Shown here in pieces: positions 16,330 to 24,465 of a DNA stretch of 33,732 nucleotides. The DNA comes from an uncultured Verrucomicrobiota bacterium (GTDB taxonomy: Bacteria > Verrucomicrobiota > Verrucomicrobiia > Limisphaerales > UBA9464). Position numbers and translations under genes: made by a program. Each line of letters starts with the position of its first letter. The stretch's first letter is position 1. The notes below the pieces were generated by a model. That model had not been told where the DNA came from and searched no databases. It saw only the letters and a program-made list of their open reading frames with translations. The stretch spans positions 1 to 33,732 of the forward strand of contig CAJAHH010000018.1 of NCBI GenBank assembly GCA_903939515.1. The letters are read 5' to 3'.

Positions 16330-17144
16330 TTGGCTGACATTACAAACATTATTGAACGGGCGCCATCCCCTTCCCAAGGAACACTCCTACCTGAAACAGG
16401 CCAAAACCGATCGCGCGCGAGGCCAATACTCCAGCATCGAGAGTCCTTTTACTCCGATGCTTTCACCGCTATGGCAAAACCCATCCATTGAAAGATAGGA
16501 TAACATCCCACCCAAGACCTGAGCCGAACCCTAGAGGTCTGTGAGCGGCCAGCAACGAAGCCAGTCGCCTTTCTGCGAGGACATTCTCTCGTCCGGCATG
16601 CCTTTTTTAGAGCGGCTGTTTCACCGGGCTTCTCTGCTAGGTTCCACGGCGCTGCACCCCTGCTCCTGTGCCAACTTCTCGTTCCAGTCTGAAAATCTCA
16701 GCGCAGCGTCTCTCTGAATCTTTAGATAAGCTCCAAGAAACAGTTGGCAGTACAGCCCCCTGTTACTCTCCAAAAACTCTTCACAGATAGGCTTCAAAGC
16801 GACTGTTTAAGGAATGTTATTAACAGGTTATTAACAGGTTCAAATTCGCTATTTTTACCGTATCGAATACAGTTTGTTGAAATAGACTTATTGCTGAGAA
16901 AATTCAATTTTTAGGGCTTTTTACGATCTATTCCCTCTACTTTCATTGAGGCCAACCAACAGAAACTCGTCATCCTAACTAAGCGGTTGGACGGTTTGAT
17001 CCTGCCTCATTGGCTGATGCTTCATTAGATATTTATTCTTGCCTTGTTTTTTCCATTCGATAGGTTCGCAGCACAACGCATCGTCCTACGCTGGTTTTCA
17101 GCTCAGGGTGGTCGGGTTCAGATAAATTAAAAAACGTATCCATC
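16330..17144. other. Long AT-rich gene-free region upstream of the coiled-coil/wHTH gene
   Basis: 815 bp without a supportable gene. The left half is of ordinary composition. From ~16800 to 17060 it is clearly AT-richer than the rest of the window. It holds two tandem GTTATTAACAG units (16816-16837) and a short palindrome GGCATGCC followed by TTTTTT near 16600. No tRNA or known RNA was recognised. It probably carries the promoters of the divergent pseudopilin and wHTH genes; a small RNA cannot be excluded. Confidence 0.6.
16816..16837. promoter_or_regulatory. Two tandem palindromic sites, GTTATTAAC x2, 11 bp apart
   Basis: The 11-bp unit GTTATTAACAG occurs twice in perfect tandem. Each holds the odd palindrome GTTA-T-TAAC, so two dyad sites lie one helical turn apart on the same DNA face, in an AT-rich region about 308 bp upstream of the gene at 17145. 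It looks like an operator for a cooperative dimeric regulator; which protein binds is unknown. Confidence 0.35.
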
Positions 17145-17549
17145 ATGGACATTACCAAAGAGATCGAACGTCAGACTCAGGAACTCCAGAAGAAGCTGGC
17201 CTTGTTGAGCGACAACAACCTCCAAGAGCTGGTCACCAAAAAAGCCGCGCTGGAAACCGAATTGGCTGACATCGAAGCCAAGATTTCCAACACCTGCAAG
17301 CTTCTGGGTATTTCCACGTCGGGTGCCTCCTCCCCGGCCCGCTCTGAGCGGCGTACCCGTATGGGTGGTGATGTCATTCGTGCCAAAATCACTGAGGTTC
17401 TCAAAGCCGCCCCTCAAGGCCTTTCTCAGATCGACATTGCCAAGCAGACTGGGGTTTCTTACGCCAGCGTGATCAACTTCCTGAAGGACAATCAGGACAC
17501 CATCCGCACTGAAGGCGATCGCAAGAGCAAGCTGGTCTTCCTCAAGTAA
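17145..17549 (+). CDS. Coiled-coil plus winged-helix DNA-binding-like protein, unknown family
   Basis: 134 aa. Residues 1-55 form a strongly heptad-patterned coiled coil (IERQTQELQKKLALLSDNNLQEL... AALETELADIEAKI). A basic flexible linker follows (SSPARSERRTRMGG, ~62-76), then a C-terminal winged helix (~77-134) with helix-turn-helix AQIDIAKQTGVSYASVINFLKDN-like spacing. An oligomerising coiled coil, basic linker and DNA-binding domain is the layout of several nucleoid proteins, but I do not recognise the family. The start is preceded by an A-rich AAATTAAAAAA rather than a Shine-Dalgarno site. It has a long AT-rich leader upstream and two terminator-like hairpins downstream, and stands alone. 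Confidence 0.7.
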   Translation: MDITKEIERQTQELQKKLALLSDNNLQELVTKKAALETELADIEAKISNTCKLLGISTSGASSPARSERRTRMGGDVIRAKITEVLKAAPQGLSQIDIAKQTGVSYASVINFLKDNQDTIRTEGDRKSKLVFLK

Positions 17550-17555
17550 ACGCGC

Positions 17556-17576
17556 AGGTCCTTGGACCTCCTTTTT
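17556..17576 (+). terminator. Short hairpin with T run after the coiled-coil/wHTH gene
   Basis: AGGTCC-TT-GGACCT (17556-17569) is followed by CCTTTTT. The stem is only 6 bp with a very small loop. It is a weak first terminator; the stronger one follows at 17628. Confidence 0.4.
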
Positions 17577-17627
17577 GGCCTCCTTTTTGGCGATATTCAT
17601 CAGCCAAACAAAACAGTTAAAAATCCG

Positions 17628-17688
17628 AAAAAGGCCGGTATTCGCAGAGCGACCTGAGGGTTGCCTGAAATCGAATACCGGCCTTTTT
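17628..17688. terminator. Strong bidirectional Rho-independent terminator
   Basis: A perfect 17-bp inverted repeat, AAAAAGGCCGGTATTCG (17628-17644) and CGAATACCGGCCTTTTT (17672-17688), with a 27-nt loop. The A run on one side and T run on the other make it work in both directions. It lies between the convergent wHTH gene (stop 17549) and HisN-like gene (stop 17774). Confidence 0.95.
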
Positions 17689-17773
17689 GTCGATGCCTTG
17701 AGCGACAAATTCACCACGAAAACCGTTGGATCGGTTTGGCTGGAACTTTCAGAACTTAGTCTGAGCTGGCACT

Positions 17774-18544
17774 TCAGGGGTTCAATAATCCGATCACCTC
17801 GTCGTGCAGTTCCGGCGCACAAGCCACCATGGAAGTCGCGCCGACGTGATTGGCCGGCTGGCCCTGCCAGTCGGAGAAACGAGCCCCGGCCCCTTCCAAC
17901 ACGGGCACCAGCGGCAGGAGATCCCACGGGTTCATGATTGGATCGACCATCACATCCACCCACCCAGAGCACAGCAGCAAGTAGCCGTAACAGTCTCCGA
18001 AGCCCCGGTAGAGCCGAACCGAGCCGCTCAGGGCATCGAACCGGGCTCCATTCTGGTACTTGGCTGGATAAAGGGGATCGGTCGTCAGGAGGGAAGCCTC
18101 GGAAAGGCGGGCGCAGGGTCGGACCCGGACCGGTCGATCATTGAGAGTGGTGGTGACTCCATCTCCAATCATCAACTGACGCGTCACGGGTTGGTGAATG
18201 CATCCCACAATGGGCCGACCGCGATGGAGCAAACCGATGAGAGTCCCAAAGAGGGGGACTCCCAGGATGAAACTTTTGGTCCCGTCCACCGGATCGAGCA
18301 CCCAGACGTACTCGGCGTCGCCCCGTTCAGTGCCAAATTCCTCGCCGATAATGCCATGCTCTGGAAAGCGACGCGCAATCATCTCCCGCATCACCTTCTC
18401 GGCTCCGCGATCAGCGAGGGTCACGGGAGAGGCATCGCTCTTAAGTTCCAAGCCCATGTCCCGGGATCCGAAGTAAGGCAAGATAACCTGGGCGCTGGCC
18501 TCGGCGAGTTCCCGCACAAAGGCAACAAAGGGCTCGTGATTCAT
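17774..18544 (-). CDS. Inositol-monophosphatase-family phosphatase, histidinol-phosphatase (HisN)-like
   Basis: 256 aa. Metal-binding motifs of the family are clear: GEEFG with E68/E69, WVLDPVDGTKSF with D84 and D87, and MNPWDLLPL with D208. KSFILGVPLFGTLIGL and GDCYGYLLLCSGWVDVM are closer to HisN-type histidinol-phosphatases than to SuhB/CysQ, so the last-but-one step of histidine synthesis is the best guess. It is a soluble Mg2+ enzyme. It follows hemC by 64 bp on the same strand and may be the last gene of the haem operon. No other his gene is in the window, so the assignment within the superfamily stays open. Confidence 0.8.
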   Translation of the reverse strand: MNHEPFVAFVRELAEASAQVILPYFGSRDMGLELKSDASPVTLADRGAEKVMREMIARRFPEHGIIGEEFGTERGDAEYVWVLDPVDGTKSFILGVPLFGTLIGLLHRGRPIVGCIHQPVTRQLMIGDGVTTTLNDRPVRVRPCARLSEASLLTTDPLYPAKYQNGARFDALSGSVRLYRGFGDCYGYLLLCSGWVDVMVDPIMNPWDLLPLVPVLEGAGARFSDWQGQPANHVGATSMVACAPELHDEVIGLLNP

Positions 18545-18608
18545 GAAGACGCCGGATGAGAGCAGAATTGCCCGTATTTGGAAACCGAAGACCCGTTACG
18601 AAATCGGC

Positions 18609-19676
18609 TCAGGACCGGGCCACTGCTAAGAGCCGCTCGGCCAACCGACTACCCAGGCGCTCGGCGTCCCGGACCGGCGCCTTATCTTCCTCGTAACGGC
18701 CCACGCCGTCGCGGAAGACCGCCACCCGCAGCTGTAACTGGTGTCCCACCACCCGGGCATAGCCAGCGATAGGACTCTGACATCCGCCACCCATACCGCG
18801 CAGGAAGGACCGCTCGGCCAGCACCGCCTGTTGGGTGTTGAAGTGATTCAGGATCTTGATCCGAGAGCCGATCTCCGAATCCCCGGTGCGGATTTCAAGA
18901 GCCACAGCACCCTGCCCCACAGCCGGTAGAAATTCTTCCGGCTCTAGGATCGTCCCAAGAATGCCCTCGGGCGGCGGATCAAACAGCCCCCGTTGGGCCG
19001 GGCTCAGACGATAATCGGCCCGCAGTGCCCCTTTGGGACTGAGGTCGAAACCCAAACGGGTCAATCCAGCCGCGGCGAGCAAGGTGGCATCGATTCCATC
19101 GTCCTGAAGCAGCTTAGAGAGCCGGGTTCCCACATTGCCGCGAATTGGCACCACGGACACATCGGGCCGCAGCGCCTTCACCAGGGCCGATCGCCGAGTA
19201 CTGCTGGTAGCTACCACCGCACCCTCAGGCAAGTCTTCTAGCGAGAGGCCCGGACCAAAGCCCGAACGCTCCTTACTCCCGGGGGTCCAGTCGGCGACCG
19301 GGTTCTTCTCCGCAACAACCCGCACCACATCGCGATACAGCAAAACCTCCCGGACATCGGCGCGCAGACAAATGGCTCCCAATGTCAGCCCTTCCGGCAA
19401 TTCGGTGGGCAGATCCTTGAGGCTATGGACCGCCAAGTCAGCCCGACCTTCCAAGAGGGCCAGTTCCAGTTCCTTGGTGAACAATCCTTTCGGCAGTGGC
19501 GTCCCGGTGTCGGCCAGCGCCGAAGTCTGGAGGGCATCACCCGTGGTTCGGATCACTTCCAGTTCGAAGCGCTCGCCCGGGAATGCCGCCTGAAGGCGGT
19601 ATTGAACCTGACGGGACTGGGCCAGTGCCAGGGCGCTACCGCGGGTGGCGATGAGGATGGGGCGATTCAGAGACAT
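18609..19676 (-). CDS. hemC: Hydroxymethylbilane synthase (porphobilinogen deaminase) HemC
   Basis: 355 aa, longer than the usual ~310. ATRGSALALAQS (9-20), IRTTGD (42-47), HSLKDLPT (83-90) and SSTRRSA (~157-163) are standard. GMGGGCQSP holds C299, which carries the dipyrromethane cofactor. It polymerises four porphobilinogens to hydroxymethylbilane in the cytosol. The extra length comes mainly from insertions around residues 115-150 (RVVAEKNPVADWTPGSKERSG) and ~230-260. It starts 5 bp after the hemA stop, so it is operonic. Confidence 0.95.
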   Translation of the reverse strand: MSLNRPILIATRGSALALAQSRQVQYRLQAAFPGERFELEVIRTTGDALQTSALADTGTPLPKGLFTKELELALLEGRADLAVHSLKDLPTELPEGLTLGAICLRADVREVLLYRDVVRVVAEKNPVADWTPGSKERSGFGPGLSLEDLPEGAVVATSSTRRSALVKALRPDVSVVPIRGNVGTRLSKLLQDDGIDATLLAAAGLTRLGFDLSPKGALRADYRLSPAQRGLFDPPPEGILGTILEPEEFLPAVGQGAVALEIRTGDSEIGSRIKILNHFNTQQAVLAERSFLRGMGGGCQSPIAGYARVVGHQLQLRVAVFRDGVGRYEEDKAPVRDAERLGSRLAERLLAVARS

Positions 19677-19681
19677 GGAAA

Positions 19682-20731
19682 TCAGGCGGCCGGTGAGCGC
19701 AAGGCAAAGGGACCGAAGCGACGCCCACCATCAAACTCGGCAGCGGCTTCGCGGATCATCGTCTCGCAACGCGCCACCTCCTCCCGGCGTTGGCGAGTCG
19801 CCGTATCAGCCACCGATTGGAGGTCATCGACATTGGCTAGGAACACTTCCGGCAACAAGGTCACTGCAGGATCGATGTCCCGCGGCACCGCCAGATCGAT
19901 GAGCAAAATGGGACGAGGCCTACGCCCGGCCATCAGCCGTTCCAGCCGATCCCGGTCGAGGATTGGATGCGGCGAACCCGTGGCGCTAATCACGATATCC
20001 ACAGCGGCGAATTCATGCTCCCAGTCCTGGAAACCAATGGCCCGACCGTCCAGTTCTTCAGCCAAGGCTGCGGCACGGTCGAAGGAACGATTGGAGACGA
20101 GGATACCCTTAGCGCCACGACCCCGAAGCGCCCGGGCAGTCTTTTCGCTGGTGTCGCCAGCCCCAATCACCATCACCTGGCGCCGATCTAGGTCGTCGAA
20201 AATCCTCTCGGCCAGTTCGACGGCGACGGCGGCTACCGAGGTGTTGCCCCGTTGAATCTGGGTCTCGGTGCGGACGCGCTTGGCCATGGCGAACGCCCTT
20301 TGGAATGATCGGTTCAGGATGCCCCCAGTGCTCCCTGCAGCCAAGGCGACCGAGTAGAATCGCTTGATTTGACCCAAGATCTCCGTCTCGCCCAGCACCA
20401 ACGAATCTAGGCCGGAGACCACGCGGAATAGATGTTCCAAAGCTGCGGTTCCCTGGTGGGTGTACACGATTCCCGACAAGTCACCGGAGTGGCCCCGGTC
20501 GCGAGCCAGAAAACCCCGCAATTGCTGGGCCAACGCCGCCGGATCGCCCGATGGGCTTGCGGCGTACAATTCGACCCGATTGCAGGTAGAAACCACCAAA
20601 GCCTCGGTGGCCAGACCCAAAGATCGAATGCGAGCCGCCGCAGTCGCGAGGTCGGCCTCAGTAAAGGCCAATTGCTCCCGAACCTCGATGGGAGCGGTCT
20701 TATGACTGACACCTACAGCAACGAGAGGCAT
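19682..20731 (-). CDS. hemA: Glutamyl-tRNA reductase HemA, short C-terminus
   Basis: 349 aa against ~415-425 in E. coli and many others. VGVSHKTAPIEVRE (7-20), the catalytic Cys C50 in STCNRVELY, GETEILGQIK (~113-122), the NADPH site VIGAGDTSEKTARAL (~193-207) and IDLAVPRDIDP (~280-290) are all present. It makes glutamate-1-semialdehyde, the first committed step of C5 tetrapyrrole synthesis. The C-terminal dimerisation helices are largely missing; the gene ends in a clean stop next to hemC, so this looks like the natural form and not a frameshift. Its ATG overlaps the previous stop as TGATG. Confidence 0.93.
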   Translation of the reverse strand: MPLVAVGVSHKTAPIEVREQLAFTEADLATAAARIRSLGLATEALVVSTCNRVELYAASPSGDPAALAQQLRGFLARDRGHSGDLSGIVYTHQGTAALEHLFRVVSGLDSLVLGETEILGQIKRFYSVALAAGSTGGILNRSFQRAFAMAKRVRTETQIQRGNTSVAAVAVELAERIFDDLDRRQVMVIGAGDTSEKTARALRGRGAKGILVSNRSFDRAAALAEELDGRAIGFQDWEHEFAAVDIVISATGSPHPILDRDRLERLMAGRRPRPILLIDLAVPRDIDPAVTLLPEVFLANVDDLQSVADTATRQRREEVARCETMIREAAAEFDGGRRFGPFALRSPAA

Positions 20732-21576
20732 CAGGAGTTGGGGCGTGGAACCCGGTTATGCATCTCGGAAAGAAGGTACATGCCCCAGAAGGTGAGCATG
20801 AGCACGGAGAAACCTAGAACCGAACCCCAAGCCAGCCGACGACCTCGCTGACGAAACTGCCAGGCAGCGACCAAGAGTCCGCCATAGAGAAGCCAGGTGA
20901 CGCAGGAATAGATTACGAAGGGATCCGCGACAAACCACGCCCCCCTCGCCTGGCGCAAATACAAGGAGCCCGAAGCCATACCCGCAGACAGCAGCCCCCA
21001 ACCGACCCAGAGCAGGCCCGTCGTCGCCGACTCCAATCGAGTGATGGGCGGCAAGAGCGCCCGCAACGCGCGGGCCTTGTCAAAACGCAAACTGTGCTCT
21101 TGCCGCAAGTACATGCCAGAGGCCAGAGAACCTAAACCAAAGGATCCATAGGCCAATAGCACTAAGGCCGCATGGATCGGACCCCAGCCGCTGGAGAAGT
21201 CAGGACGCTGGCCGGCAGGCGGGTCTAGGGCGGGCATGAGCGCGAAGACACCCAGTAAAGTGAGGACCGGCGCCGCAAAGGCCCCCAGGAATCGCATGCG
21301 ACTAAATCCTCCGATCAACAAGTAGACCGCGGAAATGGTCCACGTCACGAACACGGTCGCCTCGAACAGGTTGTTAATGGGACACCGTTCGAGGGAAAAC
21401 CCGCGGCGAAACATGGCCCCGGTGTGGAGCACCCAACCGACGGACATGAGCGCGTATAGCGCGACACTGTCCCGCTGAAACTGCCGACGCCAAATGATCA
21501 CAGCAAAGCCCGCAGCCAGCGCATACAGCACTACCGCGGCACCAAACAATCCTCGATCAGAAAACGGCAATGACAC
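20731..21576 (-). CDS. CcsA/HemX-like cytochrome c assembly membrane protein
   Basis: 281 aa from GTG 21576 with about eight membrane segments. It resembles HemX/CcsA: WGPIHAALVLLAYGSFGLGSLASGMYLRQEH (first conserved His helix) and a later ARGAWFVADPFVIYSCVTWLLYGG that sits where CcsA has its tryptophan-rich WWD segment; here that segment is reduced, favouring the HemX branch. The family handles haem or stabilises GluTR. Stop and hemA start overlap as TGATG, so it is translationally coupled with hemA, which fits the known hemX-hemA link. Confidence 0.75.
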   Translation of the reverse strand: MSLPFSDRGLFGAAVVLYALAAGFAVIIWRRQFQRDSVALYALMSVGWVLHTGAMFRRGFSLERCPINNLFEATVFVTWTISAVYLLIGGFSRMRFLGAFAAPVLTLLGVFALMPALDPPAGQRPDFSSGWGPIHAALVLLAYGSFGLGSLASGMYLRQEHSLRFDKARALRALLPPITRLESATTGLLWVGWGLLSAGMASGSLYLRQARGAWFVADPFVIYSCVTWLLYGGLLVAAWQFRQRGRRLAWGSVLGFSVLMLTFWGMYLLSEMHNRVPRPNS

Positions 21577-21702
21577 GAGAGAACCAAGTTAGATGCAGTC
21601 AAGGGCTCGGCAAACCGCGGTTCGGTCGTTCGATTTGGACGACCCAACCGCCAGCCTCTGCCCTTTCATTCAACAGCCCGTCCCTAGACGGGGCTCGCAG
21701 GA

Positions 21703-22383
21703 TCAGTGCTTTTTGACCCGCACGTTGCGGTATTCCACGATCGACTTGGGATCGTGGGCCTGGAAGGCAATGGTACCCTCATTGAGCTTGCGCTCGAAAT
21801 CCTTGCCCGCCTTGCGATTGGGCTCCTCAGTGAAATCATTCACCAGCTTGCCGTTGAGGAAGATCTGAATGTGGTTGCCCTTCACAATGACGTGATGCGT
21901 GTACCACTCGTTGTCACGAACCACTCCCTCGATCTTGTCCGCTTTGACGTCCTGCACCGAGTAGATGCTGCCCGATTTGCGCCAGTCGCCCTGGGTCTGA
22001 TTGACCTGGGTCTCGTAGCCACCCCAGGGCCATCCAGAATCCTGGTACTTGGTGTGGATGTAGATGCCACCGTTGGAGTTGGGGGCAGTCTTCACATCCA
22101 CCTTCAACTCAAAGTCTTTGAAGGGAGCCAGCGGGCCGGTGTAAAAATTGTGGGACCGCTCACCCTGGGCCTTGAAGCCGCCGTCTGCGAGGCTCCAAGA
22201 GGCGGGCGTCTCGTTGACCTTCCAGCCGGTCCAAGAGCCGTCGGAGATCAGGGTGAAGCCCTGGGAATCTACGTGGCCAATTTGGCCCGGCTTGGGTTTA
22301 GAGGCGGCAGAATCAGCGGCATTGGAGGCACAACCAGCGAGGATCGCGGCGGCCACGACGATAGGAAAGCAGAAGGTCTTCAT
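21703..22383 (-). CDS. DUF1080 (3-keto-disaccharide hydrolase-like) lipoprotein
   Basis: 226 aa from ATG 22383. The lipoprotein signal MKTFCFPIVVAAAILAGC has its lipobox Cys at 18. The rest is a concanavalin-like jelly roll of the DUF1080 family: SDGSWTGWKV, FKDFELKVDVKTAPNSNGGIYIHTKYQD, GYETQVN, and a final YRNVRVKKH. These domains are common in PVC bacteria; some cleave 3-keto-glycosides made by Gfo/Idh/MocA oxidoreductases, and one such oxidoreductase sits at 6071, though unlinked. Likely periplasmic or outer-membrane facing. It lies 126 bp downstream of nothing co-directional except the haem operon start and is divergent from the next gene. Confidence 0.85.
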   Translation of the reverse strand: MKTFCFPIVVAAAILAGCASNAADSAASKPKPGQIGHVDSQGFTLISDGSWTGWKVNETPASWSLADGGFKAQGERSHNFYTGPLAPFKDFELKVDVKTAPNSNGGIYIHTKYQDSGWPWGGYETQVNQTQGDWRKSGSIYSVQDVKADKIEGVVRDNEWYTHHVIVKGNHIQIFLNGKLVNDFTEEPNRKAGKDFERKLNEGTIAFQAHDPKSIVEYRNVRVKKH

Positions 22384-22497
22384 AGGGCGCAGTCTAGGAA
22401 CTGACAAGATCATGCCCCTGGTCCCATCCGCTCGGCAAACCGGAATTCACCGACGGGATGGATTGCCGACAGCCCCGCTTCCCGTTGAAGTCATGCC

Positions 22498-23388
22498 GTG
22501 TCCGACACGACAACCACCCAGGCCTGTGCCGCTCCGACGGTTTCCCGACGGTCGCGGGGGGCTTGGCAACCGTTCACCGGGAATGGGGTGTCCCGCTTTG
22601 CCGATGCGAGCGGCAGCCGTGCCCTCGGATTCCTTGGAGGTTTCGCTCTCACCTCAGCCCTGGTGCTGGGCTGGGCATTGCACACCACCTGGTGGCCCGT
22701 CGTGGACCAAGCCGTGCGAGAGTTTCCAGAAAACGGTCCAGCCCTGATTCAGGGTCGATTCAATTGGCCGGAAACAGCACCGCGGTTGCTGGCCGATTCG
22801 CCCCATCTCGGTGTGGCTGTCCGCCCCAGCAACTTAGATCCGCTCGGTCGAACAGCCGATCTTCAACTCGAACTCCTTCCGGAAACCCTGAGACTGGCCG
22901 GAATCGCTGGATTCGTGGACCTACCATGGCCACCGACGGCGACCCTGCCGCTCGGTCGTCTCCAGGCTCAGGCTGCATGGGAGGCCTGGAGGCGGCCCGC
23001 TTTGGCCGCTCTCATCGTCACAGCAGCGACGGCCATGACGGTGATCTGGAGCCTGTTGGCCCTCACTTTGGCGCTACCACTGCGAATCGCCGCCTTCCTG
23101 TTGCAGAAGCAGATCACCCTCGGTGGATGTTGGCGCCTGAGCGCCGCGGCCAGCATGAGCGGGTCGCTGGTTCTCAATCTGGGACTCGGTGGTTATGTGA
23201 TGCGGTGGTTGTCCTGGCCTGCTCTGGCCGCCGTGGTCGTGATCCACCTGCTGGTCAACGGGCTGTTCGTCAGCTGGGGACTCGTCAGTCGTCCCAAGAA
23301 AAACCGTGCAGCATCGGCACCCAACCCCTTCCACCCGAAGGATGCAAAGTTGGGTTCTCGAAAGTCCGGACGTAATCCGTTTGGATGA
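22498..23388 (+). CDS. Multi-pass membrane protein of unknown function
   Basis: 296 aa from GTG 22498. Four hydrophobic segments lie at about 43-65, 165-200, 213-235 and 238-262. A ~95-residue polar loop between the first and second is probably periplasmic. The C-tail is short and basic (RPKKNRAASAPNPF...SRKSGRNPFG). No motif of a known family was recognised. It is divergent from the DUF1080 gene (114 bp between starts) and convergent with the LRR gene. The unbroken frame and membrane pattern support it being real. Confidence 0.6.
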   Translation: MSDTTTTQACAAPTVSRRSRGAWQPFTGNGVSRFADASGSRALGFLGGFALTSALVLGWALHTTWWPVVDQAVREFPENGPALIQGRFNWPETAPRLLADSPHLGVAVRPSNLDPLGRTADLQLELLPETLRLAGIAGFVDLPWPPTATLPLGRLQAQAAWEAWRRPALAALIVTAATAMTVIWSLLALTLALPLRIAAFLLQKQITLGGCWRLSAAASMSGSLVLNLGLGGYVMRWLSWPALAAVVVIHLLVNGLFVSWGLVSRPKKNRAASAPNPFHPKDAKLGSRKSGRNPFG

Positions 23389-23433
23389 TCGAATCAACCG
23401 CCTCGAGGGCAGCGCTATTCGGTCGGCCTCGGA

Positions 23434-24324
23434 TCAGCGGGCGGGCGGATTGATTCGCGCTCCCTTGGCCTTGAGTTCTTCGAGCTGGGCCTTGGACTGC
23501 TTAGACAGCGGATTGCCATCGAGGTAGACCCGAACGAACGGGGCAAAGTTCCGGGTCTTCTCCAGATCGGGGGTCATCCATCGGCTCAGGGGAGCCAAGT
23601 CTCGAATGCGATTGTGGGACAACTGCAAGAAAGACGGAGCACGGATGCCGGACAACGGCGCCAGATCGCTAATACCGTTATGGGAGGCCGAGAGAAGTGT
23701 CAGATTGCGGAAGGCTCCGAAACCCTCGATCGAGCGGATCTTGTTGTGATCAATATACAAAGTCGCCACACGAGGCAGATTCGTCAGCAGTGCCACCGAG
23801 CCGAGCCGGTTGGCCGACAAGTAAATCGAGGCAAGGTTGGTCAGACCGGACAAGGGCTTCACGTCCTTCACTCGATTGTGAGAGAGCTCGATGTATTGCA
23901 GGGCCGGCACTGAGGCCAGAGGGGCAATCACCGAGACCTGATTGGAAGCCAAGTTGAGATACTGAAGCTGCTTTAGTCCGGCCAGGGGCACGAGATCAAT
24001 GATCTGGTTGCCCGGGATCTCCAGCGAAGCCAAAGCCACGCAATGCTCCAGACCCGCCAAGCTAGTGATGCCCGAGAAGGGTGCGGACACGGTGGACACC
24101 GTGGCCACATCGGCCGCCGTCAATGGATCCTGAGATTCGCGCTTGGCGAAGACCTGCCGACGCACCGCTGCTTCAAGCTTCTTGTCCTTAAAGACGGAGA
24201 CCGGTGCGTTGGTGGCCGCGGGCTTCTCAGCAGGCTTGGGCGCAGGTTCTGCCGCGCTCATCGGCACCGAAGCCAACAGCAACACCGATGCACACAGGGA
24301 GGAGAGGGTAGCTCGCTTGTTCAT
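23434..24324 (-). CDS. Exported leucine-rich-repeat protein
   Basis: 296 aa. The signal peptide (MNKRATLSSLCASVLLLASVPMSAA) is followed by a Pro/Ala-rich linker (EPAPKPAEKPAATNAP), a short helix with VRRQVFAKRES, then ~8 repeats of ~22 residues from about 80 to 270 of the form L..L..L..L.LS.N.I.D..PLSGL, as in internalin-type LRRs (SDS22-like). Such folds bind other proteins, so it may be a periplasmic or surface adaptor. It lies 141 bp downstream of the mlaD-type gene on the same strand; that gap suggests its own promoter, but readthrough is possible. Confidence 0.8.
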   Translation of the reverse strand: MNKRATLSSLCASVLLLASVPMSAAEPAPKPAEKPAATNAPVSVFKDKKLEAAVRRQVFAKRESQDPLTAADVATVSTVSAPFSGITSLAGLEHCVALASLEIPGNQIIDLVPLAGLKQLQYLNLASNQVSVIAPLASVPALQYIELSHNRVKDVKPLSGLTNLASIYLSANRLGSVALLTNLPRVATLYIDHNKIRSIEGFGAFRNLTLLSASHNGISDLAPLSGIRAPSFLQLSHNRIRDLAPLSRWMTPDLEKTRNFAPFVRVYLDGNPLSKQSKAQLEELKAKGARINPPAR

Positions 24325-24465
24325 GGAAATTGTTCCGTATAATGACCAGCCGTGGAATCAACGAAAGCGATTTTCAGATCGAAGTCTCTCCCGGATTTGT
24401 CGTCGCTCCGACCTGGGGCCGCTAACGGATCCCGAGCGCACCCCGGAATCATCCAACTGAATGGT

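Noticed and set aside
16590-16625. Small RNA or terminator at GGCATGCC-TTTTTT
   Set aside because: The palindrome has no loop of its own and no longer stem could be built with confidence; kept only as a remark.
16816-16837. Possible DnaA boxes / replication origin in the AT-rich region
   Set aside because: TTATTAACA differs from the DnaA-box consensus in a core position, only two copies exist, and no dnaA, dnaN or similar gene is near.
19425-20255. Long plus-strand frame opposite hemC/hemA
   Set aside because: It is the antisense shadow of two clearly conserved genes, with low-complexity Ser/Arg content.
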